NCBI GenBank assembly: GCA_934631985.1
Contig: CAKTYE010000098.1
Span: 1 to 6,992, forward strand
DNA from: an uncultured Clostridia bacterium
Lineage (GTDB): Bacteria; Bacillota; Clostridia; Christensenellales; Aristaeellaceae
Reading direction: 5' to 3'
DNA: 6,992 nt
Shown here in pieces: positions 1 through 6,250 of the stretch; within the stretch, counting starts at the first letter, position 1, and each line of letters begins with the position of its first letter. A model generated the notes under the pieces. That model had not been told where the DNA came from. It made no database searches and saw nothing but the letters and a program-made list of their open reading frames with translations. The translations under genes and the position numbers were made by a program.

Positions 1-1
1 G

Positions 2-481
2 TATGTGGCATCGAACCCCGGCGTTGCCGACGACCCGCTGGGCTTTACCTTTATCGGCGATAAGCAGCGCCTGGCGCACGACCTGCTCGAGGTGCGCTTT
101 ATGATTGAGCCACAGATGGCGAGCATGGCGGCCGAGCACGCAACCGACGACCAAATTGCCTGCATTAAAGAGCTCTGCGACGAGTCCGAGCGTCTGGCCG
201 CCCTTGGCGAAGACTATTCTGCCGCCGACACTGCATTCCACAACGCCATTGCCGAGAGCTGCGGCAACCTCGTCGTCCCCCGCCTGATGGGCGTGCTCAA
301 GGCATCCGTTCCCCTCTTTATCGACGTTACGGGCAAAAAGCTCGTCGAGGAGACCATCCGCACCCACCGCGGCGTGGCCGACGCAATCGCCGCACGCAAC
401 CCCACCGCCGCGCACGACGCGATGTATCTGCACCTGGTCTACAACCGCAACATGATCGCGGAGGGAAAGCAGGGGCAGTAG
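2..481 (+). CDS. GntR/FadR-family transcriptional regulator, C-terminal part (FCD domain), 5' end outside window
   Basis: This is the ligand-binding half of a FadR-subfamily GntR regulator, a cytoplasmic DNA-binding protein that normally responds to a small organic acid. The frame is open back to the left edge, so the GTG at 5 is unlikely to be the true start, and the N-terminal winged-helix domain lies outside the window. Counting from that GTG, the FCD helical bundle covers about residues 20-150: a 'dLLEvRfmiEPqmAsmAAehAtd' type segment (interrupted here as LLEVRFMIEP, then AAEHATDD), then the metal/ligand residues D75, H79 (DTAFH), H121 (THRGVADAI) and H143 (LHLVYNR). All four expected positions are present, so the effector site looks intact. 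The gene converges on the glycan-degradation operon, which ends 24 bases away. Control of that operon is plausible, and uronate-sensing members (UxuR/ExuR type) exist in this subfamily, but the effector and targets are inference. Confidence 0.88.
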   Translation, partial: YVASNPGVADDPLGFTFIGDKQRLAHDLLEVRFMIEPQMASMAAEHATDDQIACIKELCDESERLAALGEDYSAADTAFHNAIAESCGNLVVPRLMGVLKASVPLFIDVTGKKLVEETIRTHRGVADAIAARNPTAAHDAMYLHLVYNRNMIAEGKQGQ

Positions 482-490
482 CGGCAAAGG

Positions 491-525
491 CGCATGTTGC
501 CTTTATCAGATAACGGCAACATGCG
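491..525. terminator. 35-nt near-perfect palindrome at the convergent gene junction, candidate bidirectional terminator
   Basis: The arm CGCATGTTGCC (491-501) is repeated as its exact reverse complement GGCAACATGCG (515-525). The symmetry continues inward: TTATC (503-507) pairs with GATAA (509-513) around the single central base 508. Only 502/514 fails to match, giving 16 of 17 complementary pairs. G-U pairs at 490/526 and 489/527 could lengthen the RNA stem on the + strand. It lies 9 bases past the stop of the regulator gene and contains the last codons and TGA stop (506-508) of the DUF2264 gene. Its position between convergent genes suits a terminator serving both. Neither side has a clear U-tract, which is unusual for an intrinsic terminator, so a protein-binding site or mRNA-stabilising hairpin is also possible. 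A shorter overlapping hairpin (AAAGGC 486-491 with GCCTTT 499-504) is also possible on the + strand. Confidence 0.55.
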
Positions 526-2200
526 TTGCAAGCTTATTGACGCCTGCGCTTATGACGTACTTTACGGCGGGTATGACTGTCTTGCCGCACTCGATATTTG
601 TGTTGGCCTCAGGATGCAGCAGGACACGCTCGCCCGACATCTCGCCCACCGCTTCAACGCGACACACCTTATCGGTATCCTCCAGCGTCACCCAGTGATA
701 GTCTCCCGGCATGGCAAATCCTGCATCATAGGCAAGACAATCGACCGTACTCGTGACTACATGGCCACGCAGCTGACCGCCTGCAAGAGGAATGACTTCG
801 GTCACTACATCGACACCCGGGCACGGACTCCAGTGTGTCCGCACGGCACGTTGTCCGTTGTCGAGCGTTATGACTTCGCTCTTTTCGACGCCGTCGCGAA
901 CAAACACGCGCCCACCGACCACAAACGAAAGCATGCTATCGGGCGCCGCCTCCTCAAGCGTGCGTTGCGAGCGCGCAATACTAAAGCCAAACTGGCTCGA
1001 ATAGGCAAACTTGCTGTACTTGTTGTCTGACTGGGCAAAGGGATGCCCCGGGGTGCGACCGCTCGGATAGAGCGTCACCTCTCCCTTAGCATCTCGCGAT
1101 ACTAAGGCCGTCTTTCCCAAGGCGTCGTCGATCGCACATGCAGAGGGCGCGAGCTCAGATACAGGCACACTCCAAAACGCGTTGTTCTCGGGAAGCGCCA
1201 GACACGCAAACGTCATCAGGCACCAGTAGGGCGAACCGGCGGCATTGTATCCCTCGCACATGTGCTGATTGGGATATTTATAGCCCAGCGAAAGCACGTG
1301 ACCGTTGTCGCAAATGCGGCCGTAATCCCATGCCTCAATGTTTCGAGTTATTAAGCCCTTGAGTCGTGCGGCATCAAAGCCATCCCCCAGGCACACACCC
1401 GCTGCCGCAGTAATCGACCAGAAGCCCGACTGCGCGAACCGGTAAATCATCGAGCGCCCATACGGTACCGCCTCGCCACGCGCAGAGAACAACTTAATGT
1501 AATCGGCAGCAAACAACTTGAGCCTATTGAGATAGTTAGCAGACCTCACAACATCACGGTTTCCGAACTTCCAGATATAAAGAACCGAGAAGAACTGGAA
1601 CGTCATGGCATTGTAGTAATCGGGCAGGCCTGTCGGACCATCCTTGTACCAACCGTCATCGCAATAAAAGCTGTCGAGTTCCCTAAGGTCATTGTTCAGG
1701 ATGTTCTCGTCAAAAGACATGCTGAGCTCGCGCAGGGCAAGGTTAACAAGCACTTGAAACCACAACCAGTTACCGGCAGGGCAACTGTGCTCGTTGATTT
1801 TTCCCAGCCACGCCGCGGCACGCTCACGCTGCCCCTCCGTCAACGGCTCCCATAGCACATCGGGAGCGAGCAGAAGGGCATAGGCGATAGCCGCCATCTC
1901 GACAAACTTCTGGTCATGATCGCGGCAGTCACCCCAATAGGCATCCGACTGTGGATCGGTTCCGGCAATCAAACCGTTGCAATACGTATGTTCAAAAAAC
2001 TCGTCGGCGCTACGCGATCCACCGGCCCAATAGGGAGCAAGGCCCCACAAAGGCCGAGCCCAAGCCTCCATGGGGATGACCTCATTTTCGTATTGTGCTC
2101 CCCCGCCCACGAGCTCGATACGCGAACAAGACGCATCATAGTGCCTACGCAGCGGATGTAAGTAGTCGAAAAGTATCTTCGAAAGAGCATTTCTGTCCAT
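506..2200 (-). CDS. DUF2264 domain-containing protein, probable (alpha/alpha)-barrel glycan-active enzyme
   Basis: The 564-residue protein matches the DUF2264 family by its recognisable blocks: PMEAWARPLWGLAPYW (43-58), the WGDCRDHDQKFVEMAAIAYAL region (89-109), NWLWFQVLVNLALRE (144-158), DDGWYKDG (181-188), DYYNAMTFQFF (194-204), VPYGRSMIYRFAQSGFW (245-261) and GYKYPNQHMCEGYNAAGSPYW (306-326). The first 345 or so residues look like an alpha/alpha-toroid; the remainder (about 350-564) is beta-rich, like the beta-sandwich that follows such barrels in many polysaccharide lyases and hydrolases. Conserved acidic and aromatic residues in the barrel suggest an active cleft, but I cannot name the catalytic pair. 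From memory, part of this family overlaps CAZy GH154, linked to beta-glucuronidase activity; treat that as tentative. There is no signal peptide, so it is cytoplasmic. The start is fixed by GGAGGGAG at 2209-2216. It is the last gene of the operon, 45 bases after the nucleoside-hydrolase-like gene. Confidence 0.85.
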   Translation of the reverse strand: MDRNALSKILFDYLHPLRRHYDASCSRIELVGGGAQYENEVIPMEAWARPLWGLAPYWAGGSRSADEFFEHTYCNGLIAGTDPQSDAYWGDCRDHDQKFVEMAAIAYALLLAPDVLWEPLTEGQRERAAAWLGKINEHSCPAGNWLWFQVLVNLALRELSMSFDENILNNDLRELDSFYCDDGWYKDGPTGLPDYYNAMTFQFFSVLYIWKFGNRDVVRSANYLNRLKLFAADYIKLFSARGEAVPYGRSMIYRFAQSGFWSITAAAGVCLGDGFDAARLKGLITRNIEAWDYGRICDNGHVLSLGYKYPNQHMCEGYNAAGSPYWCLMTFACLALPENNAFWSVPVSELAPSACAIDDALGKTALVSRDAKGEVTLYPSGRTPGHPFAQSDNKYSKFAYSSQFGFSIARSQRTLEEAAPDSMLSFVVGGRVFVRDGVEKSEVITLDNGQRAVRTHWSPCPGVDVVTEVIPLAGGQLRGHVVTSTVDCLAYDAGFAMPGDYHWVTLEDTDKVCRVEAVGEMSGERVLLHPEANTNIECGKTVIPAVKYVISAGVNKLATHVAVI

Positions 2201-2208
2201 ACATCAAT

Positions 2209-2216
2209 CTCCCTCC
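2209..2216 (-). promoter_or_regulatory. Shine-Dalgarno sequence of the DUF2264 gene
   Basis: On the - strand this reads GGAGGGAG, eight bases before the ATG at 2200. It fixes that start and rules out the out-of-frame ATG at 2204-2202. Confidence 0.7.
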
Positions 2217-2245
2217 ATGGATAGCTCGTTCATAAACAACAGTTC

Positions 2246-3154
2246 CTATCCACGCGCGCGAGCGAAGAGCCTCAGCTTGCAAAACATATCCTCTAGAACA
2301 AGCCGCTCGTTTAGCGACCGATACACCCTGATCGTATGTGCAGGGTCGGGGGGCATCGTATAACAGAGGGTGTCAACATCAATGCCCGGCGCTGGAACCA
2401 GGTCGTAGCAACCCTTTTGTTCGGCAAGCAAAGCACCGACGACTGCCTGATCCCCCAATACCCAGCTCTCGGGATTCACCCAGCCCTTTTTGCCAACGTT
2501 CTCCTCGATAAACCGTTCTAGCTGACCCATAAGATGGGCGCCGAGGTCGCCTTCGCCCGCAACGCGAAGCCTAAGCTCGCTGACAGGAACAGCAAGGCGC
2601 TTATATACGCCGGATGGAAACTGCCATATGGGAACGCCAGAGCCAAACACCTCGATTGCCGCTCGAACGTCACGTGCCAAATTTGCCTCGTGACCGCCAC
2701 GGGGATAGCGACCGCCACCGGTCCAGAGAACGGTCAGTCGGTCCCTAATCTCCGGATGAGCGCGCAGTGAGAGGGCAACATCGGTCAACGCACCCATGCA
2801 CAACAAATACAATGGCCGAGCGTCATCCGACATCGCCTCACAAACGATAAGATCGATCGCTGACTTGGGAAAAGCCCCAGAACCGGACGGCGTCCCACGT
2901 CTTTCGAACGATTCCAGTGCCTCCGAAGCCCCCATCGCCAAAACGATGCCATCACCGAGGCCAACTAGATGGTGCAACGTCTCGATTTCCCCCATGGAAG
3001 CCTCGACGCTTCCCGGCACTCCAAAATGCCCAGCGATTATGCCACGCACATCGAAAGATGGCGTCAGTAGCGCATGAGCGATAGCGAATGCGTCATCTGC
3101 CTCGTTTTTCGCATCGCTCAGGACAATAACCCGAATGCGTTTTTCGCCTGCCAT
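2246..3154 (-). CDS. Nucleoside-hydrolase-like (IunH superfamily) protein with variant metal-binding motif
   Basis: The protein follows the plan of the inosine/uridine-preferring nucleoside hydrolase superfamily, which cleaves N-ribosyl bonds using a calcium ion. With the ATG at 3154 it has 302 residues, close to the family's usual 300-330. Visible blocks are VIVLSDAKNEADDAFAIAHAL (about 9-29) in place of the classical DTDPGxDDA; LLCMGALTDVALSL (117-130), like the family's GPLTNLA strand; GGHEANLARDVRAA (153-166), like the EfN...DP.AA block; and WVLGDQAV (231-238), supplying the late aspartate. The metal ligands thus look mostly kept, but DTDPG is replaced by SDAKN, so the substrate probably differs from ordinary nucleosides. 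An upstream in-frame ATG at 3196 (316 residues) has only a weak GGAG; the ATG at 3154 is preceded by GGAGG and lies just before the first conserved strand. There is no signal peptide. Lying among glycosidases, it may act on a ribosyl or other glycosyl substrate (inference). Confidence 0.78.
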   Translation of the reverse strand: MAGEKRIRVIVLSDAKNEADDAFAIAHALLTPSFDVRGIIAGHFGVPGSVEASMGEIETLHHLVGLGDGIVLAMGASEALESFERRGTPSGSGAFPKSAIDLIVCEAMSDDARPLYLLCMGALTDVALSLRAHPEIRDRLTVLWTGGGRYPRGGHEANLARDVRAAIEVFGSGVPIWQFPSGVYKRLAVPVSELRLRVAGEGDLGAHLMGQLERFIEENVGKKGWVNPESWVLGDQAVVGALLAEQKGCYDLVPAPGIDVDTLCYTMPPDPAHTIRVYRSLNERLVLEDMFCKLRLFARARG

Positions 3155-3162
3155 AGCAACGT

Positions 3163-3168
3163 GCCTCC
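3163..3168 (-). promoter_or_regulatory. Shine-Dalgarno sequence favouring the inner start of the nucleoside-hydrolase-like gene
   Basis: The - strand reads GGAGGC, with GGAGG nine bases before the ATG at 3154. The alternative ATG at 3196 has only GGAG, also nine bases away, and the 14 extra residues it would add do not resemble the family. The inner start is therefore preferred, though the outer one is not excluded. Confidence 0.5.
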
Positions 3169-3250
3169 AATGTCTGATCACATTCAATTGATCCATCCGT
3201 GATTGCTCCGAGCAAAGCGCTGGATTAAATAGTGCACCGAAAGCCGACTT

Positions 3251-4474
3251 CTATTTTTTGCAGAGCACCTCAGCAACGACCTCGGACCGCTCCGCACATC
3301 GAGGGCCGCGGAACGGCTCACCGGTAACGCACTTATAAACGACGTCCTTCTTTAAAAGAGAGCCGTTCACGCCCATTTGGACAAAAGGCTTCCCGGCATT
3401 CTGCGTGTCAGGCTCGTACGAGATCTCGCAATCATTAAACTCGAGCACGCCGGGCACCGCCTCGTTTCCGTTAAAGAACGAGCTCATGGTCACACCCTGT
3501 ACCGAACAGCCGTCAAAGTGCACGTCAACCAGCGGTCGCTCCGTCTGATAGCCCTTCTCGGATCCAAAGTCGTAATTGACCAGGCGGCCTGGATTAACAA
3601 ACGAGCAGTTGTGCAGACGCCAATTACACGGATCGCCGCGATACACGTCACCCGCCGGCGAGTAGTACTTAACCGCGGCATGCATGTGATGAGTTCCCTC
3701 AAGAATGTGTTCGTACTCGCCCGGACCCACAAAGCGGCAGGAATCAACCAACAGGTTCTGGCAGCCCAGACGGATGGCGTTGCATGCCGTATTGAGCAGG
3801 CAGTCCTCAACGACGACGTTGCGCGCATCGAAACCGGCAACACAATCATCGCCGGTCTTGAGCGCGCAGGAGCGAATCGTGACGTTGTTGCAGTGATGGA
3901 TGTTGAAGCCGTCGTGACCGCCCAGAATGCTCACGCCCTCGGCGAATACGTTATCGCATGAGTCAATCTGGTGGCTCCAGTTGGCGCCGCGCTCAAAGGT
4001 GTAGCCCCTAAGCGTCACATTCTGGCAGCGGCAGATGCGGATACCCATGGCACCGCGGAAACCTTCCTCGCCCGCGGGGTCGGTGCAGTCGACACCATCG
4101 AATGAGCTGCCGGGCTCACCGATGATGGCAACGTTTTTCGCATCGGCGATAGTCAACAGCGCACGAGTATAGTGCGGCGGAAGACGCTGGATACGCACGA
4201 TCTCGGGGTCGGTCGCATAGCGAAGCGTGGTAGGGATATCCCAGTCGGTGTAGTCCGCAATATTGTCGGAGCCTTGAATTATGGCACCGGACTCAAGGTA
4301 AAGCTCGGTATCGCCATACATACGGATAGAGCCCACGCGATACGTACCAGCAGGCACAATGATGCGCGCACCCCGCGCATCGCGCGCCTGGTCAAGAATC
4401 TGCTGAAACTCAGCCGTTACGCGACCCTCGCGATCTGACAGTTCGGCGGGGACATGAAAAGTGGTGAATGCCAT
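3251..4474 (-). CDS. GH28 polygalacturonase-like right-handed parallel beta-helix protein
   Basis: The 407-residue protein is a right-handed beta-helix built from repeated turns of the form 'NVTIRSC' / 'NVVVEDC' / 'NLLVDSC'. The N-terminal part (GARIIVPAGTYRVGSIRM, then TELYLESGAIIQGS, about residues 35-69) is the usual entry to GH28 proteins, which hydrolyse galacturonate linkages in pectin. Two aspartate motifs of GH28 are visible: HDGFNIH (Asp188, matching the NTD motif) and TGDDCVAG (Asp209-Asp210). The third, GHG, is missing: the matching place reads CNAIRLG. The RIK site may correspond to AVKYY (Lys269). It may be a divergent hydrolase with another uronide specificity, or a related beta-helix enzyme. 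There is no signal peptide, so it probably acts on imported oligosaccharides. AAAGGA at 4480-4485 sets the start at 4474; the ATG at 4522 would overlap the preceding gene and add unrelated residues. The gap to that gene is 17 bases. Confidence 0.82.
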   Translation of the reverse strand: MAFTTFHVPAELSDREGRVTAEFQQILDQARDARGARIIVPAGTYRVGSIRMYGDTELYLESGAIIQGSDNIADYTDWDIPTTLRYATDPEIVRIQRLPPHYTRALLTIADAKNVAIIGEPGSSFDGVDCTDPAGEEGFRGAMGIRICRCQNVTLRGYTFERGANWSHQIDSCDNVFAEGVSILGGHDGFNIHHCNNVTIRSCALKTGDDCVAGFDARNVVVEDCLLNTACNAIRLGCQNLLVDSCRFVGPGEYEHILEGTHHMHAAVKYYSPAGDVYRGDPCNWRLHNCSFVNPGRLVNYDFGSEKGYQTERPLVDVHFDGCSVQGVTMSSFFNGNEAVPGVLEFNDCEISYEPDTQNAGKPFVQMGVNGSLLKKDVVYKCVTGEPFRGPRCAERSEVVAEVLCKK

Positions 4475-4479
4475 GACAG

Positions 4480-4486
4480 TCCTTTC
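4480..4486 (-). promoter_or_regulatory. Shine-Dalgarno sequence deciding the GH28-like start
   Basis: The - strand reads GAAAGGA, five bases before the ATG at 4474. It lies in the 17-base gap after the stop of the GH43 gene. It supports the 407-residue form over the longer 423-residue form starting at 4522. Confidence 0.65.
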
Positions 4487-4491
4487 GGTAC

Positions 4492-5424
4492 TTATTTGAG
4501 ACCTACAAATCGATCGCACCATGCAATCTCGATCGGGTCATGTTTGATGGGAAGAAATGAGATGGAGAGCATTGAGTACGCCGACGAGCCCAAATCGCGG
4601 GGATGCCAGTGGTCGATAAGCACAAACAGTCGGCCTTCCGCTTCAAAGACGCAGGTGGCCTGACCGTCATAAGTGCTCCGCGCGCGCTCGCCCACACAAG
4701 GATTGTCGATAAGCTTCCAAGGGCCGATGATATCGGGGGCGTAGCCAAACAGCGCAGGATTGGAACGCCAACCTGTGCAGCCACTCGTCAGCAGATAGAA
4801 CTGGCCATGAGTAGCGAAAACGCAGGGCGCCTCGCGCTCCTGCTCGGGAAACACGCGGGCATAGCCACCCGAAACACCCTGATAATCAGGTGCGAGCGGC
4901 GCGACGTGAAGCGTCTTGTTGCCCTCAGAGCTACAGATGAGATACGCGCGCCCGTCTTTCTGTTCGAACAGCGTGAAGTCCCTGCTGTCCTGGTTACAGG
5001 GCTTGATGACGTTGACGAGCTCAAAGGGGCCCGTCGGGCTATCGGATACGGCGATGCCGACCCCGGCCAAACGATATTTGGCATCATCGGCATGGAACCA
5101 GAGGACGTACTTCCCAGTTTGGGCGTTATAAAGCACCCGCGGGCGCTCCATGACCCCGGAGGGCCTCAGGGCATCGACGGTACTTTCGGCATCGGGTTCG
5201 AACACCAGACCACAGTCGTCCCACGCAACAAGGTCACTCGAGCGATAGCAATGGATGCCAATCGAGTCCATGCGGCGGTCGACCGTGACGCCCGACTTGT
5301 CCTCGCCGTACCAGTAGAAGACCGTCTTGTCGCCCTCGGCAACAGAAAGAATCCAGCCACCGTGCGCTTGAATAGGTCGGCCCGATGCGTCAGTCCAAAG
5401 AGTGCCGTTTTTGAGATAGCTCAT
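4492..5424 (-). CDS. Glycoside hydrolase family 43, exo-beta-1,3-galactanase-like (subfamily 24/34 type)
   Basis: The 310-residue protein is a single five-bladed beta-propeller domain of GH43, without signal peptide or added binding module. The opening PIQAHGGWIL (17-26) followed by FYWYGEDK (36-43) is typical of the GH43 branch holding exo-beta-1,3-galactanases. In the fungal enzyme Pc1,3Gal43A the key residues are Glu102, Glu208 and Gln263; matching positions here appear to be Glu93 (MERPRVLYN), Glu198 (REAPCVF) and Gln255 (DGQATCVF). The glutamine in place of a general base is characteristic of that group. Asp149 (SRDFTLF) and the DHWHPRDLGSSAY block (271-283) complete the pattern. It would remove galactose from beta-1,3-galactan chains, such as the backbone of type II arabinogalactan, from imported fragments. 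Its ATG overlaps the stop of the preceding discoidin-domain gene (ATGA, 5421-5424), so translation is probably coupled. Exact substrate remains inference; other beta-galactosidase activities occur in related subfamilies. Confidence 0.85.
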   Translation of the reverse strand: MSYLKNGTLWTDASGRPIQAHGGWILSVAEGDKTVFYWYGEDKSGVTVDRRMDSIGIHCYRSSDLVAWDDCGLVFEPDAESTVDALRPSGVMERPRVLYNAQTGKYVLWFHADDAKYRLAGVGIAVSDSPTGPFELVNVIKPCNQDSRDFTLFEQKDGRAYLICSSEGNKTLHVAPLAPDYQGVSGGYARVFPEQEREAPCVFATHGQFYLLTSGCTGWRSNPALFGYAPDIIGPWKLIDNPCVGERARSTYDGQATCVFEAEGRLFVLIDHWHPRDLGSSAYSMLSISFLPIKHDPIEIAWCDRFVGLK

Positions 5425-6236
5425 CGCGTGGCCCCGCGATCGGCAGATTCTGAACGACGCCCCCAGACCTCAATCTGACTCAGGCCGGGAAAACCGTCCT
5501 CGTCACGTTTTACCAGCTGCTTGAGCTTGGCCCACGTGATCCGCTTACCACCCAAGCCAAACGTTTGGCGCTCCCCCGTCTTCTCAAGCGCAAGATCAAT
5601 CGTCGATCCATCGGAGAGCTCAAGCTTTGCAGACTCCCAACACGTATCATGCGGATAATCGGCACGCAGATACAGGCGCAGCTCATCGGCAATCACCGGC
5701 TCGCCGAAATCGATCTTGAGCCAGGCATCCGACCTGCCGGCAACGCCCCACGACTCGTGCGGCCAGCTGCCATGGCTCGAGGTCTCAATCACCCCGTCAA
5801 TCGCATTGCGAGCAATAAACTGAGGGTTGTCCATGAGGATGTTCGAGCTCGCGTGTGGATAAACGCCCGACACGCCTTCATGGTCACAAGAATTGAGCGA
5901 CAGACACCTCCATCCATCCGCCTCACGCTTGTCCACGACACGCACATAGGCATAATGGCGCTCGTCTTCAAACGCCCAGCCTTTTCCATAGGCCTTTTGA
6001 AGATCGCCGAGCGGAATGGGGAACTCAAAAGCACCTTGTGTCATAAGTACGTGGCTCTCGGCAAGCGAGGCATCGAGCTTCACAACCAAGTGTGCCGGCA
6101 CGGCATCGCATCGAACGACCAGCTTGTCTCCCGGCAGATATTGCCCACGCCACGACAACGTTACCTCGTCATCACGTTCGTCGCCATATATGACCTCGCC
6201 CGTCTGGCGGACCAAGCTCAGGCCGACATTGGCCAT
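5421..6236 (-). CDS. Protein with C-terminal discoidin-like (F5/8 type C) carbohydrate-binding domain
   Basis: The 271-residue protein has two parts. Residues about 1-115 are beta-rich and I do not recognise them (blocks GQYLPGDKLVVRCDAVPAHLV and GAFEFPIPLGDLQKAYGKGW, each about 20 residues). Residues about 125-260 form a discoidin/CBM32-like jelly roll: YPHASSN (126-132), AIDGVIE (145-151), SHGSWPHESWG (154-164), AWLKIDFGEPVIADELRLYLRAD (171-193 region), the PHDTCW motif (195-200), ELSDGS (206-211) and a final FPGLSQIEVWG strand (249-259). Domains of this fold usually bind sugars. No glycosidase motif or signal peptide is visible, which makes it an intracellular protein of unclear job: possibly a sugar-binding partner of the neighbouring enzymes, or an enzyme of an unrecognised type. 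AGGAGGG (6244-6250) precedes its start and overlaps the stop codon of the preceding gene; its own stop overlaps the start of the GH43 gene by four bases. Confidence 0.78.
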   Translation of the reverse strand: MANVGLSLVRQTGEVIYGDERDDEVTLSWRGQYLPGDKLVVRCDAVPAHLVVKLDASLAESHVLMTQGAFEFPIPLGDLQKAYGKGWAFEDERHYAYVRVVDKREADGWRCLSLNSCDHEGVSGVYPHASSNILMDNPQFIARNAIDGVIETSSHGSWPHESWGVAGRSDAWLKIDFGEPVIADELRLYLRADYPHDTCWESAKLELSDGSTIDLALEKTGERQTFGLGGKRITWAKLKQLVKRDEDGFPGLSQIEVWGRRSESADRGATR

Positions 6237-6243
6237 AAGATTT

Positions 6244-6250
6244 CCCTCCT
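6244..6250 (-). promoter_or_regulatory. Strong Shine-Dalgarno sequence of the discoidin-domain gene, overlapping the upstream stop codon
   Basis: The - strand reads AGGAGGG, seven bases before the ATG at 6236. Its first two bases belong to the TAG stop (6249-6251) of the preceding GH43 gene. This tight junction supports translation from one polycistronic message. Confidence 0.7.

Noticed and set aside
494..1030. + strand open frame of 178 codons starting in the palindrome
   Set aside because: It lies opposite the beta-rich C-terminal part of the DUF2264 gene and has no domain signature. Its start falls in the inverted repeat, without a ribosome binding site.
3377..3961. + strand open frame of 194 codons opposite the GH28-like gene
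   Set aside because: The opposite strand encodes regular beta-helix turns with GH28 motifs. The antisense product's repeats are mirror effects of those turns.
3490..4130. Possible tandem DNA repeats in the GH28-like gene
   Set aside because: The periodicity seen is in the protein (beta-helix turns with Asn and Cys ladders). The DNA copies are too diverged to be a DNA-level repeat.
4475..4522. N-terminal extension of the GH28-like protein from the ATG at 4522
   Set aside because: It overlaps the end of the GH43 gene and adds residues unlike the family. The ATG at 4474 has AAAGGA at good spacing.
4603..5478. Long + strand open frame of 291 codons opposite the GH43 gene
   Set aside because: It is antisense to a clearly recognised GH43 enzyme with family motifs. 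Its translation resembles no family and it has no ribosome binding site of note. Such frames are common opposite GC-rich genes.
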